Source: Bryobacterales bacterium (GTDB lineage Bacteria; Acidobacteriota; Terriglobia; Bryobacterales; Bryobacteraceae). Taken from it: DNA of 64,000 nucleotides. Positions 1 through 7,422 of this stretch are shown here, piece after piece. Made by a program: the position numbers and the translations under genes. Under the pieces are notes generated by a model, which searched no databases, was not told where the DNA came from, and saw nothing but the letters and a program-made list of their open reading frames with translations. Position 1 is the stretch's first letter. Each line of letters starts with the position of its first letter. Location of the stretch: NCBI GenBank assembly GCA_003170295.1, contig PNAJ01000077.1:82819-146818 (forward strand), in the 5' to 3' direction.

Positions 1-20
1 CAAGCTAAAGCTCGCGCCAC
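1..20. repeat. Partial copy of the GCTGCAAGCTAAAGCTCGCG repeat family
   Basis: The first 20 bases of the window match the right arm of the inverted repeat at 30501-30528 and of the smaller copy at 58232-58255. The element is cut by the window edge. It lies just downstream of the 3' end of the minus-strand CoA-transferase gene, a usual place for REP-like elements. A transcript-end hairpin is possible, but only one arm is visible. Confidence 0.6.
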
Positions 21-26
21 CAACGG

Positions 27-1202
27 TCATGGGATCGCACCGGATTCGGCAAGGGCGTCTAACGCGGCGTCGTCGAGATGCAGCAATTCGGCCAGGGTCG
101 CGCGGGTGTCTGCACCTAGCTTCGGGGCGGGATGCGAAACTGCGCCTGGGGTTGCGGAGAGTTTTACGGGAGGACCGGTGATGCGGGTGCCTCCAGCCTC
201 GGGGAACATTTCGCGGGCGGCGGATTGCGGGTCATTCGCGACTTCGTCGAGATTGCGCACGGGCGAGTTGGGGATGCCGTGATCGGCGAAAATTTCCGAC
301 CATTCGGCGCTGGTGCGGCTGCGGAGGATTCCGAAGAGCAACGGTTCCAGTACACCGCGATTTTCGACGCGCAAGGAGTTCGTCGAGTAGTCGGGATGGG
401 CGGCGAGATCCGGCCGTTCAATCGCCGCGCAGAACTGCCGCCATAGCTTCTGGCTGGCGACGGCGATGACGATTTCGCGGTCCCCGGTGGGGAATCCGCG
501 ATAAGGCACGATGGTCGCGAAGCGCGTCCCCATGGGTCCCGGCACGATGCCGCAGCCGAAGTAAAACGCGTAGTTCGACGCCATGGCGGAGATCATGCCG
601 TCTAGCATCGATACATCGACGAACTGGCCCTCTCCGGTGCGATGGCGGGCTTCGAGCGCGAGTTGAATGCCGATGAGCGCGAACATTCCCGCCGTGATAT
701 CGGCGACGGAGTGGCCGGAGCGGACGCGCTCCCCACCTTCGACGCCGGTGGTGGAAATGAGGCCGCTGGAGGCTTGCACGATCAGATCCATGGCCGCATC
801 ATCGCGCGCGGGTCCAGTTTGGCCGTAGCCCGAAATGGCGCAGTAGATGAGACGCGGGTTGCGGGCGCGCACGGCTTCGTAACCGAGTCCTAGGCGCGTC
901 ATGGTCGCGGGGCGCATGTTTTCGATCAGGATATCGGAGTGCGCGGCGAGATCGAGGCAGAGGGCGAGACCCTCCGGTTTCTTGAGATCGATGGCGAGAC
1001 TGCGCTTGCCGGCGTTCAGGCCGAGAAAATACGAGGCCTCGCCGCCGGTGTAGGGAGGTCCCCAGGATCTGCCGACATCGCCCGAGCAAGGGTCCTCGAT
1101 CTTGAGAATTTCCGCGCCGTATTGGGCGAGAAGCATGGTGCAGTAGGGTCCGGCGAGGGCGTGGGAGAAGTCGAGGACGCGAAGTCCTTGGAGCGGAGAC
1201 AT
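27..1202 (-). CDS. CaiB/BaiF-type (family III) CoA transferase
   Basis: A 391-aa protein of family III CoA transferases, which move CoA between carboxylic acids through an aspartyl-CoA thioester. The N-terminus (MSPLQGLRVLDFSHALAGPY) followed by AQYGAEILKIEDP and GLNAGKRSLAIDLK is the typical Rossmann-like opening of the family, and the length is normal. The catalytic Asp is probably in DAAMDLIVQASSGL. The open frame extends 71 codons upstream, but that extension runs through a repeat (1287-1329) and lacks family similarity, so I place the start at 1202. The substrate cannot be told from sequence. It stands alone, with the UspA-like gene upstream on the same strand 140 bp away. Confidence 0.88.
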   Translation of the reverse strand: MSPLQGLRVLDFSHALAGPYCTMLLAQYGAEILKIEDPCSGDVGRSWGPPYTGGEASYFLGLNAGKRSLAIDLKKPEGLALCLDLAAHSDILIENMRPATMTRLGLGYEAVRARNPRLIYCAISGYGQTGPARDDAAMDLIVQASSGLISTTGVEGGERVRSGHSVADITAGMFALIGIQLALEARHRTGEGQFVDVSMLDGMISAMASNYAFYFGCGIVPGPMGTRFATIVPYRGFPTGDREIVIAVASQKLWRQFCAAIERPDLAAHPDYSTNSLRVENRGVLEPLLFGILRSRTSAEWSEIFADHGIPNSPVRNLDEVANDPQSAAREMFPEAGGTRITGPPVKLSATPGAVSHPAPKLGADTRATLAELLHLDDAALDALAESGAIP

Positions 1203-1286
1203 GAAGTGGTAGGATAGCGCGGGCGTCGGCGCGAGTGTTTCTCGGCCAAGCGGTTGGGCAGCGATGGGGATGAAAACGCCGGAAGA

Positions 1287-1329
1287 GCCGCCTGAAAGGG
1301 CGCCTGCCGCCAAAATTGGCGGCCCCACA
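1287..1329. repeat. REP-like intergenic repeat, copy 1 of family with 6677-6718
   Basis: This block of about 43 bp starts GCCGCCTGAAAG and ends in GGCGGCCCCACA. It closely matches 6677-6718, with both copies sharing the order GCCGCCTGAAAG, GCC-A-ATTGGC and CC-ACA. Each contains an imperfect inverted repeat centred on the ATTGGC half. Both copies sit between two minus-strand genes. No coding function is apparent. Confidence 0.6.
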
Positions 1330-1342
1330 AGCAAGCACAGTT

Positions 1343-1762
1343 TTAGCTGGCGTAGACGACTTGGTGGCCCTTGCGTTCGAGGCACTTCGCCACTCTGCTG
1401 TGCGCGGAGGGCCACCAGGTCCGGTGTGCGCCCAAGACGATGACGGAGTGCGGTTCGAGGATGGAGTCGATTGTTTTGTCCGGGTCTCGGACGAGGTGGA
1501 TGTCGACGGTGGTTTCGACCGCAATGTTCTCGGCCAGGGTGCGAAAACGCCTCCGGCTGAATTGCAGGGGTACGTTGGGTTGATCGAGAGGGAGCGGGTA
1601 CGGGACGACTTCGAGGACCAGAAGACGAATTCGCGCCGAGAGACCGTGCGCGAGTAGCGCGGCTGTCTTGAGGGCTTTGAGCGTCTCCGTGATTTTGGTG
1701 TGGAGGACGACGACCTCCATCGTGGCTTGTTGGGATACGATCGACCGGGCTTGTGTTGCCAT
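1343..1762 (-). CDS. UspA-like universal stress family protein
   Basis: A 139-aa protein with the alternating strand/helix pattern of the UspA fold: an opening beta-strand (MEVVVLHTKITETLKALKTA), a middle LVLEVVPYPLP strand and the late SVIVLGAHRTWW segment. The usual C-terminal nucleotide-binding pattern G-x2-G-x9-G-S is not clearly present (GAHRTWWPSAHSRVAKCL), so ATP binding is doubtful. I take the ATG at 1762. An internal ATG at 1720 begins exactly at the first strand and is a fair alternative. It is divergent from the membrane kinase gene at 1886, so the 123-bp gap holds both promoters. Family assignment is by fold pattern and is moderate. Confidence 0.65.
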   Translation of the reverse strand: MATQARSIVSQQATMEVVVLHTKITETLKALKTAALLAHGLSARIRLLVLEVVPYPLPLDQPNVPLQFSRRRFRTLAENIAVETTVDIHLVRDPDKTIDSILEPHSVIVLGAHRTWWPSAHSRVAKCLERKGHQVVYAS

Positions 1763-1782
1763 ACTTCGAGCGTATTCGGAAG

Positions 1783-1801
1783 GGCCTAAATTAGGCCTAA
1801 A
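1783..1801. promoter_or_regulatory. Direct repeat / palindrome in divergent promoter region
   Basis: Two copies of GGCCTAAA (1783-1790 and 1794-1801) are spaced 11 bp apart, one helical turn, and they create the palindrome TTAGGCCTAA. The site lies between the divergent UspA-like gene and the Ser/Thr kinase gene. The arrangement suits a dimeric regulator's operator, but no regulator is identified. Confidence 0.3.
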
Positions 1802-1885
1802 GATCGAGTAAGGATTCTGTAAGCAGAGTGAAGAGTAGGGGATGTGCCGCACGGTGGGTATTGCCACTAGATAGAATGAAAGACC

Positions 1886-4462
1886 ATGGAGCGCCCGACG
1901 GACGATCCCTCGCTGCTGGAAACTGTGGCACATTCCTCGCTGCCTCGCATCTCTTCGACCAGCTCGGCCGACGAGGGGCGATTCATCGCGGGGACGCTGC
2001 TGGGCGGGCGCTATCGCATCATCGGGTTGCTGGGATGCGGCGGCATGGGCGAGGTTTATCGGGCCACCGATCTCACGCAGGGGCAATCGGTCGCGCTGAA
2101 ATTTTTGCCGGCCGAGGCGGCGGGGAATAACCGGCTGCTCGAACGTTTCGCGGGCGAGGTGCGCGTCGCGCGGCAGGTTTCGCATCCCAACGTGTGCCGT
2201 GTTTACGATTTGGGGGAGGTGGACGGGGCTCCGTTCATCTCTATGGAATATGTCGACGGCGAGGATCTTGCATCGCTGCTGCCGCGCATCGGGCGACTGC
2301 CCGCCGATAAGGCGATCGAGACGGCGCGGAAGATTTGTGCGGGTCTCGCGGCTGCGCACGACCGGGGGATTATCCATCGCGACTTGAAGCCCAACAACAT
2401 CATGATGAACAAGCGCGGCGACGTGGTCATCATGGACTTCGGGCTGGCCGCAATTGCCGATCAGCTTTCGGGCGCCGAGGCGCGCAACGGCACGCCGGCC
2501 TACATGTCCCCGGAGCAACTGAAGGGCGCTGAAGTCACGGCTCGCAGCGATATTTTCGCGCTTGGTTTAGTTTTGTACGAGCTGTTCACGGGCAAGCGGC
2601 CTTATGGCGCGAAGACGGTTCCGCAGTTGCTGTCGGCACAGGAATCCGGGCAGTTGACGAGCATGACGTCAATCGCGGCGGACATCGATCCGGCGGTGGA
2701 GAAAGCGATCCGAAGGTGTCTCGATCCCGATCCGCTGAAGCGGCCCGCGAATGCGTTGGCGGTAGCGGCATCCCTGCCGGGCGGAGATCCTCTTGCGGCG
2801 GCGCTGGCGGCGGGGGAAACACCATCGCCCGAGTTAGTCGCGGCGGCGGGCGAGACCGACGGGATGGCGCTGAAGTACTCGCTGCCGTGCTTCCTGGTTG
2901 CCGTGGTCTCGATCCTGTCGGCGCCGATCTACCGGCAGCAGGGCACGACGCTGATGCATGGATCGCTCGATTTTGCGCCGGAGGTTCTGGCGCAGAAGGG
3001 GCGCGACATTGCGGTGGCGATGGGCTATCAAAAGAAGCCCGCCGATACGAATCTGGCGCTGGACCATCGGTGGGATTTCGTCAAGTTTCTGCAAGCCAAA
3101 CCCGAGCCGCGGAAGTGGGACGAGTGGCTGGCGGCGGAGGCTCCGATCATGGCCAATTATCGCGAGAGCCAGTCGGCGCTGCTGGCGCCTCCGTTCGGAT
3201 ATGTGGACGATACGAATCCGCCTCCCATCAATCCTGGCATGGTATTTGAACGGATCGACGGGCACGGCCTGTTGCGCGATTTTTCAGCGGTTCCTTATGA
3301 GGGCGAATCGCTGGCGGTTCCCATCGAGATGGAAGCGGTGTTTCGCGCGGCCGGGCTGGATCTGAAGACCTTCACGGAGACCACTCCACTGATGCTGCCG
3401 GAACACGCGGCGGATCAACTGCGGGCCTGGAAGGGCGAGCACCCGAAGATTCCGAACACCGAGATGATGGTGGAGATCGCGAGTTGGAAGGGGCGCATCA
3501 CGCAAGTCCGCGTCGAGTTTCCGGGATTTCGCACAGCCGAGGAGACGCGGCCGGCGTTTCGGAAATTACGAGGAGTTTTCGTGATGGCTTCTTTGGGTGC
3601 GGCCGGGTATTTCGCAATTCTGCTGGCGCGAAGAAACTGGAAAAAAGAACGCGTGGACAAGAAGGGCGCGCTGCATATTGCGATTGCAATGTTCGCCTTC
3701 CAAATGATCATCTGGGTCGGCCAGGTGCATCCGATTCCGAGCGACGATATGTTTGGAGTATTTTTCGCAATCGCCGGCGACGCCTTGCTGTTCTCCGCGA
3801 TGCTATGGCTGCTGTATCTGGCGCTGGAGCCCGCGGTGCGATCGCGATGGCCGCACGCAATTGTGACATGGAACCGCATTCTGGCGGGGCGATGGAAAGA
3901 CGCGCAAGTGGGTTCCCATATATTGATCGGCGCGGCGGTGGGTGCCGGGTCATGGGCGGCTCTTGGCCTCCAGCAGATGGCCGAATCGAAAAACGATTTG
4001 CATGCCGGAGTTGCTCTCTGGGCGCTACTGGGGACCAGGCAGTGGATCGCTGCATACGTGGCCAATTTGAAGGAGGCCCTGATCTTGGGTCTGGTTGCTT
4101 TTTTCGCGATTTTCGGATTGCGGCACCGGCTGAAGAAAGACTGGCTGGCGGCGATCGCGGCTTCCGTACTGTTCACATTGACCGAGGGCGAAGTTGTCAC
4201 CGATCCGAATTGGTTGAAGATAGTGGCGATTTACGTGGGACTGTACGCGATCCTGATGTTCGTGCTGCTCCGGGTCGGTCTGGTGGCCACGATGAGCGCG
4301 GTGTTTTTCCTGAATGCGCTGAACCGCATCTGCCTGGGATCGGATTGGAAGGCGTGGTGGGCTCCCTCGGGATTCGCAACGATGTTCCTTCTTATCGCGA
4401 TGGTTTCGTATGCATTCTGGCGCTCGCAGGGCACGCGAGATCGCGACGCGGTATCTTCGTAA
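1886..4462 (+). CDS. Membrane Ser/Thr protein kinase with C-terminal polytopic domain
   Basis: 858 aa. The Hanks-type kinase domain occupies about residues 40-300: glycine loop LLGCGGMGEVYRA (48-60), VALK lysine K72, catalytic HRDLKPNN (164-171), DFG (184-186) and SPEQL in place of APE (208-212). All catalytic residues are present. One membrane segment follows near residue 330, then an extracytoplasmic region of about 230 residues. The C-terminus (about 575-850) holds many hydrophobic helices resembling the multi-TM tails of acidobacterial kinases. It is probably a membrane sensor kinase, but ligand and substrates are unknown. The start ATG is supported by divergence from the UspA-like gene. 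The GDT1-type transporter begins 6 bp downstream, so the two are probably co-transcribed. Confidence 0.92.
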   Translation: MERPTDDPSLLETVAHSSLPRISSTSSADEGRFIAGTLLGGRYRIIGLLGCGGMGEVYRATDLTQGQSVALKFLPAEAAGNNRLLERFAGEVRVARQVSHPNVCRVYDLGEVDGAPFISMEYVDGEDLASLLPRIGRLPADKAIETARKICAGLAAAHDRGIIHRDLKPNNIMMNKRGDVVIMDFGLAAIADQLSGAEARNGTPAYMSPEQLKGAEVTARSDIFALGLVLYELFTGKRPYGAKTVPQLLSAQESGQLTSMTSIAADIDPAVEKAIRRCLDPDPLKRPANALAVAASLPGGDPLAAALAAGETPSPELVAAAGETDGMALKYSLPCFLVAVVSILSAPIYRQQGTTLMHGSLDFAPEVLAQKGRDIAVAMGYQKKPADTNLALDHRWDFVKFLQAKPEPRKWDEWLAAEAPIMANYRESQSALLAPPFGYVDDTNPPPINPGMVFERIDGHGLLRDFSAVPYEGESLAVPIEMEAVFRAAGLDLKTFTETTPLMLPEHAADQLRAWKGEHPKIPNTEMMVEIASWKGRITQVRVEFPGFRTAEETRPAFRKLRGVFVMASLGAAGYFAILLARRNWKKERVDKKGALHIAIAMFAFQMIIWVGQVHPIPSDDMFGVFFAIAGDALLFSAMLWLLYLALEPAVRSRWPHAIVTWNRILAGRWKDAQVGSHILIGAAVGAGSWAALGLQQMAESKNDLHAGVALWALLGTRQWIAAYVANLKEALILGLVAFFAIFGLRHRLKKDWLAAIAASVLFTLTEGEVVTDPNWLKIVAIYVGLYAILMFVLLRVGLVATMSAVFFLNALNRICLGSDWKAWWAPSGFATMFLLIAMVSYAFWRSQGTRDRDAVSS

Positions 4463-4468
4463 ATTACG

Positions 4469-5062
4469 ATGCTTCCACTTTTTCTGGCGACCTATGGGGC
4501 CGTCTTCGTAGCTGAAATTGTCGGCGACAAGCTTCTTTATACAACGGGCGTACTGGCGGCGCGCTATCGCACGGTGCCGATCATGCTCGGCATGGCGCTG
4601 GCGTTCATGCTGAAGATGGGCGTCGCGGTGGTGGTGGGCGAGCAGATCGGGAAGCTGCCTCCGCTGCTGGTCGCCGCGATTACGATGCTCAGTTTCATCG
4701 GCGTCGCGATAATGCTGTGGCGAAAAGACGTCCAACGGTCTGAAGGTCGAAGGGACAGCGGCCTCACGAAGGCGATGATGGTGTCGTTCGCGGCGATCTT
4801 TTTCTCCGAATGGGGCGACGTGGGACAGATCACCGCTGCGGCAATGGCGGTAGCGCATCCGGCTGAGCCGTGGCTGGTATGGTTCGGCGCGGTCAGCGCG
4901 ATGGTCACGAAGGGAGCGCTCGCGGCGACGCTCGGCGCTGGCATCCGGCAATGGATTGTCGACCGCGTCTCGCCAAAAATCGTCCGTTATGTAGGAGTGG
5001 CGGCGCTGCTGGTGCTCGGCATTTTATCGGTGGTCGAGACGCTGACGGAAGGTCACGCTTGA
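4469..5062 (+). CDS. TMEM165/GDT1-family divalent cation transporter
   Basis: A 197-aa protein with six or seven predicted membrane helices in two homologous halves. The hallmark acidic motifs are visible: FVAEIVGDK (residues 13-21) in the first half and SEWGDVGQ (113-120) in the second. Known family members export Mn2+ or exchange Ca2+/Mn2+ for H+. The first motif has one extra residue between Glu and Gly-Asp (E-x-x-G-D) compared with the canonical E-x-G-D-K-T, a variant I believe occurs in a bacterial subfamily. The gene overlaps the MFS transporter start (TTG at 5059 inside its TGA), so translation is probably coupled. Confidence 0.82.
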   Translation: MLPLFLATYGAVFVAEIVGDKLLYTTGVLAARYRTVPIMLGMALAFMLKMGVAVVVGEQIGKLPPLLVAAITMLSFIGVAIMLWRKDVQRSEGRRDSGLTKAMMVSFAAIFFSEWGDVGQITAAAMAVAHPAEPWLVWFGAVSAMVTKGALAATLGAGIRQWIVDRVSPKIVRYVGVAALLVLGILSVVETLTEGHA

Positions 5063-6234
5063 CACCGGTTGACGACGGCGGTCGTAAAGCCGCGATCCGG
5101 TTTATCATTTGCCTCGGCGTGGTCAGCATGTTCGCGGACATGACGTATGAGGGCGCGCATAGCGTGATTGGTCCGCTGTTGAGCGACCTCGGGTCGAGCG
5201 CGACGCAGGTTGGACTGATCGCGGGAATAGGCGAAATGTTCGCGGCCAGCTTGCGGTTTTTCTCGGGCCGTCTGGCCGATAAGACGCGCGCGTATTGGAC
5301 CATCGCGATTTTCGGATACGCGATCAATATAGTTGTCGTGCCAGCGCTGGCGTTCGCAGGAAACTGGAAGGCCGCGGCGCTGCTGATCATCGCGGAGCGC
5401 ACGGGCAAGGCTTTGCGCGGACCTGCGCGCGATGTGCTGCTCTCCGGCGCGACGAACAAGGTCGGCCACGGGTTCGGATTCGGTGTACACGCGGCGTTCG
5501 ATCAGGCCGGAGCGGTGATGGGTCCGCTATTCGTCGCGTATGCGGTCGCCAAGACGAATCATTTCGGTCCGGCGTTCTTGTGGCTCGGAGTTCCGGCGGT
5601 GGGCGCGTTCGCCGCGATGATGATCGCGAGGGCGATCAATCCGGAGACCGACGTGAAGCCGCCAAAAAAAGTGGATCAGACGCTGCCGCCGGTGTTCTGG
5701 ACCTACGTCGCCGCCGCGGGATTGCTAGCGTGCGGATTCGTCGATTTTCCATTGCTCGCGTTTCATTTCCAGAAGACCGGACTAGTGGGGAAAGAAACGA
5801 TTCCGCTGCTCTACGCCGCTGCGATGGGCGTGAACGGAATCACGGCGGTGATCTTCGGAAAGTTATTCGACCGCTTCGGAGTGTACGCGCTCGCGGCAGG
5901 AATTCTGGTATCGCTACTGGCGCTGCCGCTAGGATTTTTAGGGGGACACGCGGCCGTGTTCGCGAGCGTCGGGTGCTGGGCAACAGGGCTCGGGGCACAG
6001 GATGCGTCGCTGCGGAGTGGGATCGCGCAGGTAGTGTCGATGAACAAAAGAGGCGGCGCGTTCGGAGCGTTCAACGGAGTCTACGGAGTCGCATGGTTCG
6101 TGGGGAGCGCGGTGATGGGGTTGTTGTACGATCACTCGCTGATCGCATTGGTGGCATTCGGAATCGCAGCGCAATTGGTCGCGGCGGGGATGTTCGTGTG
6201 GCTGAAGAGGCCGTTGGCGGAGGCGGCCGGTTGA
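5059..6234 (+). CDS. MFS transporter
   Basis: A 391-aa major facilitator with 11-12 hydrophobic helices. The loop 2-3 signature region reads GEMFAASLRFFSGRLADKTR, close to the MFS G-x-L-a-D-r-x-G-R pattern. The open frame extends well upstream inside the GDT1 gene. I choose the TTG at 5059, which overlaps the preceding TGA (TTGA) and gives the normal family N-terminus just before the first helix. The substrate is not evident. Co-translation with a GDT1-type cation exporter hints at a joint envelope-transport role but does not define it. The gene ends 190 bp before the convergent antitoxin-like gene. Confidence 0.85.
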   Translation: MTPVDDGGRKAAIRFIICLGVVSMFADMTYEGAHSVIGPLLSDLGSSATQVGLIAGIGEMFAASLRFFSGRLADKTRAYWTIAIFGYAINIVVVPALAFAGNWKAAALLIIAERTGKALRGPARDVLLSGATNKVGHGFGFGVHAAFDQAGAVMGPLFVAYAVAKTNHFGPAFLWLGVPAVGAFAAMMIARAINPETDVKPPKKVDQTLPPVFWTYVAAAGLLACGFVDFPLLAFHFQKTGLVGKETIPLLYAAAMGVNGITAVIFGKLFDRFGVYALAAGILVSLLALPLGFLGGHAAVFASVGCWATGLGAQDASLRSGIAQVVSMNKRGGAFGAFNGVYGVAWFVGSAVMGLLYDHSLIALVAFGIAAQLVAAGMFVWLKRPLAEAAG

Positions 6235-6418
6235 GCATTCGTAGATATATTGGCGTCGATAAGAGGGAAAAGGAAATTGGACGGAGGACACCCTATCTTG
6301 CGGGCGTCCGATTCTCGTCCCGAAGCGCACCCTTTTCGAAACGTGTCGATGGCTTTACTATAGGGTAATTCACAGGCGAGACGGTTCAGTCGAAGTCACA
6401 ATTGAGCGAGGTGCGATT

Positions 6419-6433
6419 GTTCGATTATCGAAC
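6419..6433. repeat. Perfect hairpin/palindrome at the 3' end of the higA-like gene
   Basis: GTTCGAT-T-ATCGAAC is a perfect 7-bp inverted repeat with a one-base centre. The TAA stop of the higA-like gene (6425-6427) lies inside it. It may be a short terminator-like hairpin or a dyad binding site. It also marks the point where the protein ends earlier than usual for the family. Confidence 0.5.
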
Positions 6434-6649
6434 CCTTAACTGGAGGTTCATCCAGAAATCGGCCGTCATGCCGAAATACTGGCCGAGCCGCAGGGCTGTG
6501 TCGGCGGTCACGCTGCGCTTTCCCGCGAGAAGTTGGTAGAGGCGATTCGGCGGCACTTCGATCGCATCGGCCAGCCTTTTCGCAGAGAGGCCGATCTCCT
6601 CTAGTTCGTCGCCGAGGATTTCTCCGGGATGAATGGGCGTGCGGGTCAT
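6425..6649 (-). CDS. higA: HigA-family XRE antitoxin, short and without a toxin partner
   Basis: A 74-aa helix-turn-helix protein. The N-terminus TRTPIHPGEILGDELEEIGL, followed by SAKRLADAI, NRLYQLLAGKRSV and ADTALRLGQYFGM, is the HigA/VapI-type signature of antitoxins that bind both HigB toxin and their own operator. The family normally continues 20-30 residues beyond FWMNLQ, whereas this one stops at LQLRVR, so the C-terminus looks truncated. HigB is usually encoded immediately upstream. Here the upstream 78 bp carry only a repeat, followed by a DUF433 gene, so this is an orphan or relic module. It could still act as a DNA-binding repressor. Confidence 0.82.
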   Translation of the reverse strand: MTRTPIHPGEILGDELEEIGLSAKRLADAIEVPPNRLYQLLAGKRSVTADTALRLGQYFGMTADFWMNLQLRVR

Positions 6650-6676
6650 CGTCTTCTCCTCCCGTCAGTGAACCAA

Positions 6677-6718
6677 GCCGCCTGAAAGTCGGCTGCAGCC
6701 AATATTGGCCGCCCTACA
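6677..6718. repeat. REP-like intergenic repeat, copy 2 of family with 1287-1329
   Basis: A block of about 42 bp starting GCCGCCTGAAAG and ending CCGCCCTACA, with an internal GCCAATATTGGC palindrome (6698-6709). It is clearly related to 1287-1329. It separates the higA-like gene from the DUF433 gene on the minus strand. Confidence 0.6.
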
Positions 6719-6727
6719 TGCGGAAAG

Positions 6728-6964
6728 TCATCGCTGGGCAACCGGCGGCGCGTCGAGGCTGCGAGCGGCAAATTCAAGGACCGCCTGCATCTGCTCCCGC
6801 GTCACATCGTACTGCTCGATCATTTCCTCGATGCTCGAACCAACTTCGAGGTTTTCAAAGACCGTAGCGACCGGCATACGAGTATCCTTAAACACCCACG
6901 CGCCGCTGCGTCTCCCCGGCACGCTTTCTACCGCGGGGCATTGTGACCAGTCGAGAACTGCCAT
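6728..6964 (-). CDS. DUF433-family small protein (antitoxin-like)
   Basis: 78 aa. The features CPAVESVPGRRSGAWVFKDT, RMPVATVFENLEVGSSIEEM and VTREQMQAVLEFAA are those of DUF433, a small winged-HTH-like family that often sits as the upstream partner of PIN-like or other toxins. The usual toxin gene (about 110 aa, immediately downstream) is missing, and a repeat and the higA-like gene follow instead. Two orphan antitoxin-type genes in tandem suggest a decayed or mixed toxin-antitoxin locus. The cellular role is not known. Confidence 0.78.
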   Translation of the reverse strand: MAVLDWSQCPAVESVPGRRSGAWVFKDTRMPVATVFENLEVGSSIEEMIEQYDVTREQMQAVLEFAARSLDAPPVAQR

Positions 6965-7422
6965 ATTTTTACCCTTCTTTCATCGTACCAATCGGACGGA
7001 TCTCGCTGCGCCCGTTCATCACTCCCCCGCGCGAGAATTTATCTCCTTTCCTTTGCGAGCTTTACGTCTTTGCGTGAACCTGCCTTGGCGTTTCCTAGCG
7101 TACTCTCCAATCAGAAGGGGCCTCCACCGGGGCTTCTTTGACAGTTATTTTCCCGGCCGGGAAATGTCGTATTACGGTGGTCCTGAGCTTCCGGAGCCCG
7201 TCAGACGGCTCGCGCCTCCGACTATATGGACGGGGTCGACGGAAGGATCTTGGGATCGATCCCATAAAGTTCGGGGAGATCGGATAGCGTTGATCGCCGT
7301 ACCCCGGGACTTCAGTAGGCTGTGCATCGAAGCAGGGAGAACCCCTGTGAGAGACAGTCCAATCCACTAGCGGCCGGTTTAAACCGCCGGCCGCTCGCGA
7401 TATCTTCAAGGCCGTAGTGTGC
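6965..7422. other. 458-bp gap with several perfect palindromes, no credible gene
   Basis: No convincing coding region. Open frames on either strand lack ribosome sites, conserved motifs and the codon pattern of neighbours. Three dyads stand out: TTTCCCGGCCGGGAAA (7149-7164), TGGGATCGATCCCA (7252-7265) and the CGGCCGG/CCGGCCG pair around TTTAAA (7371-7393). The last lies beyond the 3' end of the minus-strand methyltransferase and may end its transcription. A relic of a mobile element is possible, but I cannot name one. Confidence 0.5.
7371..7393 (-). terminator. GC-rich dyad after the methyltransferase gene
   Basis: CGGCCGG and CCGGCCG arms separated by a short TTTAAA-containing loop, about 30 bp beyond the stop of the minus-strand methyltransferase. 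The stem is strong, but there is no clear U-tract, so intrinsic termination is only a possibility. Confidence 0.35.

Noticed and set aside
1926-1940. TGGCAC-N5-TCGC resembling a sigma-54 promoter
   Set aside because: Lies inside the kinase coding region in sense direction and the -12 element is imperfect. Expected by chance.
3484-4515. 343-codon plus-strand frame inside the kinase gene
   Set aside because: Frame-shifted copy of the kinase coding sequence; Arg/Gly-rich composition typical of off-frame translation.
6425-6964. Complete toxin-antitoxin pair
   Set aside because: Both genes are antitoxin-like. No HigB, PIN or RelE-type toxin frame is found on either side.
7095-7409. Minus-strand open frame in the palindrome-rich gap
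   Set aside because: Crosses all three palindromes, has Arg/Pro-rich composition and no ribosome site.
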